Positions 1-11,952 of a stretch of 64,000 nucleotides of DNA are shown piece after piece. The notes beneath the pieces were generated by a model. That model had not been told where the DNA came from. It made no database searches and saw nothing but the letters and a program-made list of their open reading frames with translations. This DNA comes from Rhodamnia argentea (Eukaryota; Streptophyta; Magnoliopsida; Myrtales; Myrtaceae). The number at the start of each line of letters is the position of its first letter. Within the stretch, counting starts at the first letter, position 1. Position numbers and translations under genes: made by a program. The DNA lies in the NCBI RefSeq assembly GCF_020921035.1, contig NC_063154.1:868001-932000 (forward strand). The letters are read 5' to 3'.

Positions 1-1190
1 TATTTTCTACAAAAGTGTGTTGATGTTAAGTCTTAACTTCAAGGCATGAGAAACCCTCTCCCTGGTAAACCATACCAGCATAGGTCCGTGGGTTGATAAA
101 ACTATGTAAGCCAAGCCCTCCCTCCACACTTGGTGAGAATGGGGAGGCACAAAATTGAGCAGCTAAACCTTGCACTTCTTGATTGTCAGGTCAATCCCTC
201 ACCACTATTCCGTTACGAAAATTTCACTTTTCAGATTCCTCCTGGATTTTCGTAATTAATTTGCAGTGCCACGAGAAAGACCAAGCTTAAGTCAGTTCCA
301 GAAAAGCGCAAGACACAATTGGGCGACACCTTCGAGGTAAGGAAAGTGATAAAATAATAAAATTTGAGAATAAATACCTATAATGTTGAGAAAAGGTAAT
401 TATAACCACTATCAATAGCTATTAGAGATCTTGAATTGTTCTATATTGAAACAGGGAGCGCAAAAGATGAAACAAGACTCTTGATGAACTTGAGAATACA
501 GGTGCCTACAAAATCTGCGTTGGTGAGAAATAGAATGAAACAATTTAGCATCATTTGCAAAGATCTATTTAGCATGTGCAGAACATCTGCAAAGTTTCCA
601 CCAAAAAAAAACATCTGCAAAGTCCTAGAAAGAGAACAGGTTGCCAAATTCTACTACAGCCTTCAAGCATTCGACCATTAACCGGCAAAGGAACACAGCA
701 ACATTAATGGACGGAAGACCAGTACCAGTATTTTGTAAAATATGACACAAGAGTTTCTGGAAATACAGAGGACTATTCAGTGAACATCATCTAAAATTTA
801 TGCAAAAGAATCTCCCAAATATCCACAACCCTAGAGCTCACAGAAAACTACTGCTATTAAGTTTGGAAATTTTTTACCCACGAGAGAACCTGCATCACTT
901 GGGACGAGTCAAATGAAATGAAAAAATCTTTTTGACTAACACAGTTAAGTGAGACATGATTTAAAACATGCAAATATTTAGAAAAAGAAATTCACTATCT
1001 GGTGCAAGCAAAAGCAAACAAGCAGCGTATCACAAGACGAACATTGGAGACGACCATTGGAGGTCCAATAAAAAATAAAAATAAAAAAAGCAAACTGGGT
1101 AGTCCGTACAAAAGGTCAGGCAAAACAGATCGAAACATGCAACTCAATCGATTTGGAGAAGCAGAAAAATCAAAACTTTACAACACATAC
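1..1190 (-). other. Start of MADS-gene intron 1 (runs off the window)
   Basis: This stretch lies downstream of the splice donor at 1190/1189 on the minus strand and holds no recognisable I-, K- or C-domain exon of a MADS gene. Long first introns are usual in MIKC MADS genes, so it is read as intron. The plus strand at 235-336 shows two splice-flanked open blocks, treated under findings. No other gene is visible. Confidence 0.5.
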
Positions 1191-1372
1191 CCAGAACTGG
1201 AGAACTCATAAAGCTTGCCAGTATTGGAGAAGATTATGACGGCAACCTCAGCATCACAGAGGATGGAGAGCTCCTGAGCCTTCTTGAGCAACCCAGAACG
1301 CCTTTTGGAGAATGTAACTTGCCTGCTATTTGCATTCTCAATCCTCTTTATCTCAATCTTCCCTCTCCCCAT
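1191..1372 (-). CDS. AGL15: MADS-box transcription factor, AGL15/AGL18-like, exon 1 only
   Basis: This 182-nt exon encodes a complete DNA-binding MADS domain. It begins [20 protein letters not shown], continues with a [20 protein letters not shown] core and ends in [10 protein letters not shown]. The ATG at 1372 is the first Met in an upstream frame that stays open but has no other ATG. The exon ends at a consensus donor, GG|GTATGT, at 1191/1190; 182 nt is the usual size of a MIKC first exon. Residues such as the [11 protein letters not shown] block fit the AGL15/AGL18 clade, whose members are nuclear regulators of embryo identity and flowering time. The presence of PPH on the same strand further along supports AGL15, because the two are adjacent in Arabidopsis. 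The I, K and C exons lie beyond the left edge, so the subfamily call rests on the MADS domain and context alone. Confidence 0.85.
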
Positions 1373-2080
1373 TTTTCCTTTTCTCAGACAAAAGATTGGA
1401 AAAACCCAATTGATCAAAATCAAAACCCAGAAAAATAAACCCCCTCCCACCCAAAAAAAAAAATTGAACTTTGATCCCAAACAAAATCTCCCTTCTGGGC
1501 TGTTTAAAAAAGCAACCCTTTTTCCGTTCCTCCAAAACCAAAAAAAGAACAAAAAAAAACTGGGTTTTAATGTCTGGGTTCTTGTGCTATAGATGGCAAG
1601 GGAGGAAGTACTAAATTCAGAGGAAGAGGAGAAAATAAAAGGGCGTGAAGAGAGAAAGAGAGAGAAAGAGCGTTTTGCACCAAATGGCAATTTTGCCTAG
1701 AAACGGCAAGTTTGCATGGCTCTGTAGACTAAGATAGAGTTGTGCATGCTTCCCTCTTTTGCCACTTTGAGTGTTTTCCTTTTAATAGGTCTCTTCTGTG
1801 GGCCCACCCCTGGTTTTCCCTGCTTTTTGAAATCCTCGTGAATATTGATATTGTGTCGATCCACCTCTTTATTTCACCATATCCCCAAATTTTCCACTTT
1901 ATTTTAAATGCATTGCCATACATGGGATAGCCCCATTGCCATAATAAGAGGACTTGCATTTATTTCCTTGCTGTATTTAGAGATATGTGAAACCAGAAAG
2001 GAAAGAGAGAGAGAGAGAGAGAGAGAGGAACTTACTTTTGTCTGTAATGTGGTGAGTCAAATTTGGGAATACAGTTCTTT
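1373..2080 (-). promoter_or_regulatory. Leader and proximal promoter of the MADS gene
   Basis: Upstream of the MADS ATG on the minus strand lies a CT-rich leader, seen on the plus strand as AGAGAGAAAG-type runs near 1650-1675. Further out is an (AG)n microsatellite at about 2000-2028. No coding potential is convincing here. The boundary between leader and promoter is inferred. Confidence 0.35.
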
Positions 2081-3004
2081 TTCCTTTTCTTGATGCAGAT
2101 TAAATCAATTGAAGAAGCTGCCTAAATTGGTCAAATTGGGGGGGAGTTGCCAAAAGTGGCTGTGGAGTAAAAAAGCAGGCAAAAAGCATCACCCTTGGGT
2201 TGCAGGATGAGGTGTGTGGTTTTCCCAATTTTGGTCATTTCATTTTCAAAAGTTGACAAGTTTTTTGGTGAGGGCAAGATGACTCCCCCCTTCATTCCTA
2301 ATCTGCTGTTTCTAATTTTAGAATTCTGGGTGCTCTTATTGCCATATTTGGAGTGCCCATAGCCTGGAAAAGGCATATTGGATTAAATACAATCCCTTTA
2401 CTTAGAATGCTGAGGTGCCAGACTTTACCTTCAATAAATGGCAACTCCTCCTTCTCACATACCAATTTCTTGACCCAATTCAAAACAACCATTGCCAAAT
2501 TTGGGAATTTGCAAAAAAATTTGGATATCTCTTCCATTTTCCTCTCCTTGACATTCCTTTTAATATTTGCCCATCTCTTGAAATGCCAGAATTAACGATT
2601 TTTTTCTTCTGGCTAAGCCATCCCCTTTTTTTGGCATTACTTGATCAATAAGAGATTATCGAGTTGATATTCATTATTTAAAATAGGCAGTTTTTTCAGA
2701 TTGTTTTACCATGAATTTCGGAAAGAAAAATCTTCCCAATCCATTCCACCTTCTTAAAATTTGTTCTTCCTTTCAATTTAAGCGGTTGATGCAAATGATT
2801 CATCAAGCTACAATTTACTTCTCGGCATAGATCACACGGGATTCTTGATCTAACCAACTTATATAGTCAGTCTTAGATGAGATCCTTGTTAAAAAAAAAT
2901 CAACGTAACCGCAAGATTTCCAAATAATCAAGACCTCTCTTTGACTTGCTAAATTTGTTTGAGTTGTAATTGACGATGAACTTAATCCACTAGATGCATC
3001 GGTT

Positions 3005-3330
3005 AATTGCTTGTTCATCTGTCCGCCACTTTTTTATTATTATTATTATTTTGGACAATCTCTCAGCCGAACCTAACTTTTCTGGCCAAATTCCCTTTTG
3101 TGTCGATGATTAATTTTCACACACAATACTAAATTTATCATGGCGCTTTCATCGAAAATAGATGGTTCAAGTTGGAACTAGTTAACTTGTGGAAAGCTAT
3201 TTCCTCGTGATCTAACTTCGACAAAAAAAAAAAAGGTTCGGTTATTCGGAGCGAATTTAAAATGATACATTTTTTTTTAAGTATGTTTATTGAAACTACG
3301 AAAAGAGGTATACATCCACATGAGAAAAAA
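3005..3330. repeat. Internal repeat, unit 1
   Basis: It runs from TTGCTTGTTCATCTG through GGAAAGCTATTTCCTCGTG to an AAACTACGAAAAGAGG block. It is matched with substitutions and small indels by 3865-4160, and more weakly by 6760-6960 in copy B. Confidence 0.65.
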
Positions 3331-3864
3331 ATTGATGAAGAAGAAAATAAAGTATAATTTGAAATACTTCAAAAGACGAATTTATCTTGCCGGTAAAGGA
3401 ACAAACTTTAATATAAATTTATAATACGTCAAAGGTTTTTTTTTTTTTTGGCCGAATAATAGATAAAAAAATTCGAAAGTTTCAATCACTCTGATTTTTT
3501 CTCATAAAGCTTTTTCATATTATAAGTTTATATTAAAGCTCTCTTATAAAATTTCTTAGAAGACTGTAAAATAGGCAAGCAACTTGACTGCTAGGAGAAG
3601 GGAACGCTGAAAGAAAAAGATTTCTAAAAGTGTTCCGTATGAAATCGAATATTTGGTTAGAGAATACACACTTTCTCTCGAAAAATAAAGCAATTAGTTA
3701 GTCCCCGAAGATCTACATTCAAGTCTCTAAGTACACTTGTTCCATTCTCTTTTCCAAAAGATTTCATTTTTTACATTCTATTCTCTTTTACAAAAGGATT
3801 TCATTTTTACATTTTCGAGTCTGAGAGCAACAATGCGAGTATCTTAGTTCTAATTGACACATCG

Positions 3865-4160
3865 GCCAATTGCTTGTTCATCTGACCAGCACTCTTAAGC
3901 TTTTCTTTGGATCATCTCTCGGCCGAGCCTCGTTTCTCTAGCCAAATTCCCTTTTTGTGTCGAGTGATTGAGGGATTAATTTTCACGCACATGACTAAAT
4001 TTATCTCGGCACTTCGTCGAAAATGGGCCGTTCAACTTGGAATTAGTCGATCTGTGGAAAGCTATTTCCTCGTGATCTAACTCTATCAAGTTACCGTCTA
4101 GGAGGAAGATGGTATATTTTTTTTCAAATGTGGTTATTAAAACTACGAAAAGAGGAACTC
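3865..4160. repeat. Internal repeat, unit 2
   Basis: This second occurrence of the 3005-3330 unit shares TTGCTTGTTCATCTG at its start, GGAAAGCTATTTCCTCGTG near 4055 and AAACTACGAAAAGAGG near 4140. Copy B has only one counterpart, so the extra unit arose within copy A or was lost from B. Confidence 0.65.
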
Positions 4161-4579
4161 AGACAAGAATGTAAGAGAGCAAGATTGATCTTTGGAGTTT
4201 TTTTTTTTTTTTTTATCGATCTTCCTTTAAACGAGGGGGTAATGGGTAGAGGGTGCACCAAGTTGACAATTGGTGGAGATTTAAACGGGCTTCTCTACTT
4301 TCTGTCCCCAGAATTTTCTTTCTTGGTTGAGAGCAAGATTGAGAATATAACGGGAATTATATACTTGTAATTCATGTGTTGATGTTAGTCAAGGAAATAT
4401 ACACTTATAATTATGAAATTCCTCCTAAGTTTGTTGAGAGTTAATTTCACATGCAATGGCAAAAATCCAATGAGTCACACCAGATCTTGCCGTGTGTATC
4501 GATTCAGAGCTGCTAAACTTCACAACTATGGCTAGTTTGCCTCCATTCGTGGTGCACATTTGCATGCGTGCATGTGTGC

Positions 4580-5018
4580 AATTGTCAAGGACCGAAGAGC
4601 ATCACATCATCAATCCAAAGGAACGTTGCATCATCGATCCAAAGAGAGCTCATCGAAACCGTTAAAGGGACTCAATCTCTACCATCGATTTTGGGTGACA
4701 AGGATTGACGATCTCAACTGTCGAATCGGGTTAATCTCCATCGTTGGATTAAGGTGACGAGGATCAATTAGATCAAGTGAATCTCCACCATCGGATCAAC
4801 TAGATAAGGATTGACATTCTCTACCGTTAGATTGTATAGTAGATCAATCATTGTAATTCGAAGGACTCTTGTATAAATAGGAGAGCCCTCCTCATTTGTA
4901 TCGTTCACTTCTTTAAGCAATACAAATATTCTAGAGCTTCACTCTACTTAAGAATTCCCTTCGCTGATTCGGGCGATTCACGATCTAATCATGATAAAGA
5001 ATCAATCCGTGATAGATG
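4580..5018 (+). mobile_element. Solo-LTR-like insertion in copy A
   Basis: About 440 bp here has no counterpart in copy B, although the flanks (GTGTGCA on the left, GATGCACACTTTTT on the right) align with GTGCATGCTTTTGTC near 7164. Inside are imperfect repeats of an ATCRATCCAAAG / CATCGGATCAA type. Near 4872 there is a promoter-like block, TTGTATAAATAGGAGAGCCC, followed about 40 bp later by AAGCAATACAAATATTC, the layout of U3-R in plant LTRs. No coding sequence, primer-binding site or second LTR is visible, so a solo LTR or small TRIM is the likely reading. The exact ends are uncertain. Confidence 0.5.
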
Positions 5019-5274
5019 CACACTTTTTTTTATGGAAAAAAAAAACCAGTGCATAAGTGATTGACATGGAAAAAGACTTATATTTAATGAAAAACGGATA
5101 CAATAATCGGACAAAGTTGTTTAGCTAATCGGCATCTTTATCAATCTCTAAATTTCGGACATATTCTCATATTGTACAGGTAACGCCTTCTTATTCCAAC
5201 AAATCCCCGAATTTTCCTTTTTCTATAGCCCATTTACAGGTGTTATTTTAACTATTTATTTATTTATTTATTTA

Positions 5275-7322
5275 TTTTCCTTGATGCGGGATTAAGTTAA
5301 TTAAAGATACTGCCTAAAATTTAATCAAATGCGGGGAGTTGCCAAAAGTGGGGCGGGGAGCAAAAGCAGGCAAAAAGCAACGAAGCATCAGCTGCAGCAT
5401 GAGTTGTCTGGTTTTGCCAATTATAGTTGTTAGAATTTTTGCATAGCCTTGTTGCCTCAATTGGAATGCCCACAGCTTGGAAAGGCTGATGAGCAGATGA
5501 GAGTGGATGTAATTTCTTTGCTAGCAGATGCAAGACTTTACACATTCAATAAATGTCAGCACTCTTTTTCTCATGTACAAATTTTTTTTACCCAATTAAA
5601 ACAACTATTGCCCAATTTGGGAAATGGCGAAAATGAATATCTCTCCATTTTATGCTCCCTTTTTAAAATTCTTTTTTTTTTTTTTTTCGTGGTGCATTTC
5701 GTCAAATATTTGCCCAACTCTTGAATTTGGGAATGTTACCAAAAAAAAAAACCATAAACTTGTTGCAATTGTGTCAGTTCAGTCATAAATCCTTTTTTTG
5801 CCAATTGAGAAATGAACCTTTTGCACTTATACAATTCAGTCCATTTGATCGATCGACGATAATGCCGACTTTGGCGTGAACAATTTTTAATTTTTTTTTC
5901 CTTTCTTTTCTTTTTTTTTCTTCTCACTGTGGCCGGCAAGAGTCAGCGAAGCTCGCCGGCCACTCAACTAGCTTACTTCGGGGTTCAAGCTAGCATTGAA
6001 CCATGGTCCTATGGGTTTGGTCGTCGCTACATTTAATCACTATGGATAGGTTTGCAACTTTTAGTGCCACATCTTCCAAAACTAGTGGCTCGCCGGCCCC
6101 TAGGCGAGGCCATGGCGAGGCCGCGAAGATCTCGTCGGCCACAGTTGGGAAAAAAGGTTTGTGACTCAATATTAGAAAGAAAAAGGTACAGGACTGAATT
6201 GCCATCAATTTATATTTTCTTGCAATTTCTGCATTAAACCGATGCTTCTTCTTGTTAGAATTCGGCGCACAACCCCAACGAAATAGAGCACAAATGCGAG
6301 AAAGAAAAAACGATACACCATATTTATCTCAGTTCACCCTTAAACTAGGATTACATCTAGTGGAGATTCTAGATTCTTAATGTAACCAACTTCCGGCACA
6401 ATTATTTGAGCTCATGATGAGGTCCCAGTAAAAATCAATTTAACCGTGGGATTTCGAAATCCAAGACCTCTTTGACTTTGTTTATTAAAAAATTTCATAA
6501 TAAATGAAAATATTTTTCGATAAAAATCATTTTGAAAAAAAAATGATTTTTTATTTATTTGATAGTTTAGGGAAAGCGGTTTTTTTTTTCACCACAAGGG
6601 AAAGTTATACTGGCCCAATTTAAGCTTTGTTATTTTTGTTTATGAAAAACATTTTCCATGACTCGATTAATTTTCTGCCATCCAAATAACGAAAAATCGA
6701 AAAACAAATTTTCAAAAATAATTTCCTTTAAAACAAAGGGACTCTTTAACAAATTGAACTTAATTCCTCTTTGTCCCAAATAGTGACCTGATTAATTTTC
6801 ACACACAAAAATAGATATATTTCCACACTTTAACGGAAAATAGATTGCTAGCGTCCATTTCCTCAAGATCTAACTGTAACAAATTACGCCTAAGAGGAAG
6901 CGAATTTAAAACGGTAAATTCTCAAAGTATGGTTATTTAAACTAAGAAAAAAATGGTATATTCAAAAGATTTAATCCATATCTAAAATGTGAAAGAACTT
7001 CATGAGAAAAGACCCTAGTGAATGATCCAGCCATGAAATTGTTGCCAAGTTTGTCGAGAGCTAGTTTTTAGAAGCAATTCATCAATTAAGAGCACATAAA
7101 CTTCAAAATCATCCCTCATCCGCTCCCATTCATAATGTACATTCACGTGCACATATGTACTTGTGCATGCTTTTGTCTGTGGGAAAAAGAGAAACAGAGC
7201 ATGTGCGACTGGCATGCATGGAGAGAGACACGTACAATTGCAACACAGACGAGAACAACGATCTGACCATGCAACATTATTTAGCTAATCAGCGTCTTTA
7301 TCAATATGATGTACACCACAAA
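5275..7322. repeat. Copy B of the diverged tandem duplication
   Basis: This is collinear with 2085-5160 (see copy A). It lacks the LTR-like insertion and the second internal unit. In exchange it has its own insertions: a repeat with a GC-rich centre at about 5738-6237, and AT-rich sequence at about 6480-6740 that resembles the AAATATTTTYC-type ends of the 18.5-19.8 kb element. Confidence 0.7.
5738..6237. mobile_element. Non-autonomous element with imperfect inverted ends and GC-rich centre
   Basis: The left end reads CATAAACTTGTTGCAATTG, then TCAGTTCAGTCATAAATCC. The right end carries the inverted counterparts near 6190-6230 (GGACTGAATTGCCATCAATT). The centre holds GGCCGGCAAG / CTCGCCGGCC motifs, which recur in similar elements at about 15.3, 19.4 and 50.7 kb. 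There is no coding capacity. It fits a long-TIR element that inserted only in copy B. Confidence 0.45.
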
Positions 7323-7603
7323 TACAGGGATAGGGACTAGGACAGAACAGAATTCTTCAAATGATGCAAATTACAAGACCCCTACATAATTCGAAAAGCA
7401 TCTTCAGTGGACCTTCCACATCCAGATGCATCACCATAGTCCCCAGATCACACATTTCGTGCAGAGAGATCTATGATGGTTTAATGAATTATCGTCCTGC
7501 TACTTAAATCAGTAGCCTATGATGTGACGAGCTATAACATACCTCAGAACTAGTGAAGAGTACAATGGGATAGCTAACCCGAACAAGATACTCTGAGAAG
7601 CCG

Positions 7604-10600
7604 CTATAAATGATCAACATCCAAAGAGTAGGTTGTTATGCTACTTAGCTCTGTCTCGTCCATCTTTTTGCACACATATATGAAGTGAGAATCTGGATCT
7701 TCCACCACAAAATCAGGTGGAAGTAAACCCTTCTCGGTAAGAGGCACAGGTTCCAGATATGACCTTGATGTTGAAGTATTGTTTCCCGGCTTCTGAAATC
7801 CTGGTCTGGCTGTAGAAAAAATGAATAGAGAATACTAAGAACAAATTCTCTCTTTACCTCACAGAAGAAACAAAACAAAAAACTCATGAGACAAACGACT
7901 ATTTAGTAAACTAGAAATCGAGGAAAGTCACAGCCAGCAATGTAAACCAAAGGTAAGCTTCAATTTTCTATAAAGCAACTTGTATGAAAATTTAGTTTGT
8001 GATTCTTCTCTCTGTTTTGCACTTTGGAATGACAAGTGCCACAAGAACATATTTATGCTAGAAAAATCAACAGGGATAACAAGTTCAATCAAGAGCACCA
8101 TATTGTACTTTAAACTAATGCATGTGGTGTAATACGCAATACCACAGAACTAACTTACTAATGATTAAATTAGAGTAGTCAGATGATCTCATGCTTTTAG
8201 GAGACAAATGATATAAAACAACTGGCCGGAAAAGTAAAGGATATGACAACAAGCTCTACGATGATCCCATGCCTGTAGATATAATAGATGTTCATAATGG
8301 TTAAAGTTCAATTACAGCAAGTAGTTTCTGCAGATTGTCAGGACATATTGGTCATATTCTTCCACATTAAAAGGGACTTCTCTCCTGATCAGGAGGACTT
8401 ACATATGATGTAGAGAATGATTTGCCAGTTGTACACTGATTGGTTCAAATGAAGCATCCTCGCACTCGGATCACCATAGGTAATCTGCAATTCATCATCT
8501 ATTATTGAAACCTAAAACCAGAAATGGATACGTGCAAGATACGCTTAACATGTTGCATTTAATTACCAGCATGTAGATTCCTCCAGCTTTGAGAAGTCTA
8601 CGAGCAAGTAACAAACATAAGTGAGGCCAATAGCAATTAAAAGAGAAGATGGACTTCGTCTTACAGAAAAAGTACCTATGAAATTCTAAAAGAACATAAA
8701 AAGAAGAAGTCAAGAAAGGGCAATCATGTACACGACCTGCTCACCTCTCCTAGCATTCGAGCAGCACTTATCGGCGCATCGGTGCCACACTAATCAAGAA
8801 AAGCACAAATTAAACAAAAATGCCGATGCATGAAATCATTGAGTATGTACTCACTACTCATACAATTGAATAAGCAACATACCATCAAGGAGTCAAGAGT
8901 TCCTGGTCCCATGTTAACAGGCTATGTGAATGCATATCTCAGGAAAAAAGAAGAAGAAGAGATGATGATCAGCACACCAAATTTTTGCGAATAAGAAGAG
9001 TATTTATTGAGGGGGAGAACTTTAACCTTTATCAATGACACTGTCAAACGACTCATCCGGGAAGAGGCTCATGTCCCTAACATCCATTTGCATGTCTGTC
9101 GGGCTTCATGAAGGAACAATAACCAGAATTTGGAAGCAGCAGGAGAAAAGTATCCGAAATCAAATATAGAAAGCTCAAAGGATACATTTAAGCTGAGGGA
9201 TGCATTCATATTTTCTTCTCATCATTTCAATAGCCACAGAGGAAATGTCAATGTTCGTTATGTCTTCATACCCATCCTTTACCATGTCTTCCGACATTAC
9301 TGCAAATAAGAAGAATTCTTATAAAATCATCTCAAACTACAGGAGAATGCCACAACTCTGCTGGAGTAACTTCTACAGAACCCCCATAAGCTTTCATAAT
9401 ATATATTACTTCTCCTATCAATACAACAAACCCAATATTCAAAAGTTTCAGATGACTTTGGTTAACAATCTGTTAGTGAGAAACAAAATAGTGACTCGAA
9501 AATCAAAATACATTCATTAGTGACTAGATATGTTTCTGCATTGAAGAATACAAGCTAGGTACTCCTCTGTTGCAATAAACTAACCATAAAAAGAGTGGTT
9601 AACAAGCAATTGAGGGCGTATGGCCAAACAAAAAAAAAAAAACTGAGGTTAGAGACTGGAGATGTTTTTCTACTTTATGGTCAAGAAATCTAGAGTTACA
9701 TTACTTACCTCCCTGCGTCTTTAATAAGAACCCAGACAGAGATGAAGGGATCAAACCCAGGATTCCCAAAGTGCAAACAAGAATAATTTCCTCTTTTACA
9801 ATTGATGAAGAAAATAGTCCATATTTCTCTAGCACTATCAATCAAGCACATTTTGTGTGGATTAGACATCTAAACAAGAGAGAAAACGGATGTTTATCAT
9901 GAACCATAACTAACTAGATTTATCCTAGGGATGCTTGCATTATTGCCATTTATCTAAGTATCCAAGACAGGCAGTCGATTTAGAGCCATCACATCCCCAA
10001 CAATATTCCAACCCAATCCACCCATTTTTGTTCGATGATCCATCATAATCACTGTCAACATTCTAAACCTGGCCCATCTCACAATCGAATTTCCATAGCC
10101 TAGCTTCCTACTAGTAGATATACCGAGGAAATAGCTACACAAACGATATAAAAGAACTTGCCAAAAAGAAAATGATATGAATCAAGCTCCACAATGAATC
10201 TGATAAAGAATAAGAAAACTAATCATGGTAAGGGAAAGAATCACCTGACGTCAAAAAACACTAAGAAAAAATAATGTAGTTGAAGTGGTGCAGCGGCAAA
10301 ATTAAGAAGACCTCTCATTTTCCTGAGTATCCACATGCATAACAAGGGCAGGAGCAAGACAAATAACAACACGAGTATGGCATGTGATGAGGTCGGTTTA
10401 GCATCTAAAAGCACTGGTGCCAGGCTCCTTTTGACCTCAGGAAGAACACTAAATAAGCAGAGGAAATGGCAGTATAGCCTAACTTCAAGAAGGGTTAACC
10501 ATTGACATCGTGATAATTGGGACCCTATGTTCACTCATCCATCTCTTTTACCTACAGAATGACCGTATGTAGAAAGCTAACACTTACAAAAACAGATTCA

Positions 10601-11511
10601 ATTCAAAGCTCTCACACTTCCAATCCAAAAAGCCGCCTTCTTTATCTTGTAGCGTAGTAATTGTCTTCCGAGTTTTCAAATTATGCATACCAAATACAGA
10701 CTGCAGCCTAAATTGCTACTGGAGAAAGTCATACTTTCCCACAATGATCGAAATGCAGAAAACAAAAAGCTCAAAGCCTCAAATACCATGTTCCTGATTT
10801 AATTCCTCGACGCATTGCAAGAGCAGAGTTTCACCAAAATCTATATACACATGTGTGAACAGATACTGGACGGATATAACCAGCGGGTCTAACTTACGGC
10901 CAGGCCAACTATCAATTCGAACCAAAAAAAGGAAAAAGACAACAATTTTCATGTCCTTGAGAGAATAGAATTCGTAAAAATCCAAATCAAGAATGCAATT
11001 AAAACCAGATGGATTGATTCAGGTCCAAGGTTCTTAGTCCACGGCACAACAAAATCGGGAAAACAAACTGGGACCAGTAACTTATAATTTTCCGCTCAAT
11101 TCATAGTAAATTTCCAAGAACTAACTAGTGGGTATCCACCAGCAAGATCCCAAAATTTTCCCTAAAGATCCCAAAGTTGAGCCTGTTCTCCCATACCCGT
11201 TAGCTGACAAGCAGATCGAAACAAAGCGACCCCACAACGACCATTGAGGATGCATGAAAAAGGCACGAATGAGCCGTGAAGGAAAACAGAGAAAGATTGA
11301 AGAGGCGAAATCACATACGGGCGTTGCCACATCCAACCATGAGGATGCGAGAGGCGAAGCTGGGGATGTACATGCGAACGAAAGGACGAAGGCCAGAGTA
11401 ACGCTGGTACCAGTCAAAATGGCCCATCTCTGCTTCCTGCACGTAGCGAGCGTCCCAGTACGAGGCGTCGCCATAGTTGTACGTGTTGCAGCTCGACACG
11501 TCCCTGTACAT
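7604..11511 (-). CDS. METTL13/EEF1AKMT4-like SAM-dependent methyltransferase
   Basis: Eight exons on the minus strand join to an uninterrupted 255-residue protein: 11319-11511, 9186-9299, 9027-9095, 8883-8902, 8737-8789, 8567-8597, 8403-8484, 7604-7809. All junctions are GT-AG and keep frame. It begins MYRDVSSCNTYNYGDASYWD; methyltransferase motif I is LMVGCGN (about residues 57-63), with an acidic NIDISS loop after it, a DESFDSVIDKGTLD segment and a late GGIYMLITYGDP strand. The C-terminal part includes PLTEKGLLPPDFV and EDPDSHFIYVCKK. The family resembles Arabidopsis At3g17365 and animal EEF1AKMT4/METTL13, which methylate lysine on elongation factor 1A; substrate and cytosolic location are inferred. 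Intron 1 is about 2 kb and exon 4 is only 20 nt. A MITE sits about 230 bp upstream of the start. Confidence 0.9.
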
Positions 11512-11739
11512 GCTCCTCCTCGTCCTCCTGCTTCTTCTTCGGCTCGGTCGCTGGTTCGCTGTCAAGCGAGTAGGTGGTTTGGTGGGGATTTCTGCTGCTT
11601 CTTTATTCTGTGGCGTGCGAGCGATGGGGCTCGGTTCGGCTGGGGTCTGTGGTGAGACAATTAAAGAGGGAGGCGATTTTTAGTTTGTTCGGGGCGTGCG
11701 ATTGCTGTTTGCCAACGACGAAGGTTGGTGGTGGTTTTC

Positions 11740-11952
11740 ATGGAGATCCATATTAAGGGTAACATAATCTCATCAGATCATTCATTGTTTTTTCAGACGG
11801 TCAATAATCAGTCAATTCAAATTTTAAAAGGAAGAAATTTTTGGATGGAATTTTTTTTTTTAATTGACGCGATTAATTGTTAATCTTCTGATGAGAAATG
11901 AATGGTCCGATATGAATTATGTTACCCCTACTATGGATCTCCAATGTTAGGA
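11740..11952. mobile_element. MITE with long terminal inverted repeats
   Basis: The left end GGAGATCCATATTAAGGG, followed by GTAACATAAT and a CATTCATT block, is matched in inverse at the right end (ATTATGTTACCCC, then GGATCTCC). The inverted similarity extends inward for roughly 80 bp per arm around an AT-rich centre. It is about 213 bp with no ORF. A target duplication is not clear. The element lies in the immediate upstream region of the methyltransferase gene. Confidence 0.7.

Larger units (their letters stand above)
2085..5160. repeat. Copy A of a diverged tandem duplication
   Basis: A series of blocks in this segment recurs in the same order and orientation in 5275-7322. Examples are a GGGGAGTTGCCAAAAGTGG block (near 2141 and 5333), a TTCAATAAATG block (near 2430 and 5547), a CAAGACCTCT-TTGACTT block (near 2930 and 6460) and a TTAGCTAATCRGCRTCTTTATCAAT block (near 5125 and 7280). 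This copy is longer because it carries an internal duplication (3005-3330 and 3865-4160) and an LTR-like insertion. It has no gene of its own. Confidence 0.7.

Noticed and set aside
1373-1690. Extension of the MADS reading frame by 106 residues upstream of MGRGKIEIK
   Set aside because: The frame is open but has no ATG before the one at 1372; the apparent first residue is a TTG codon. The translation is low-complexity leader sequence.
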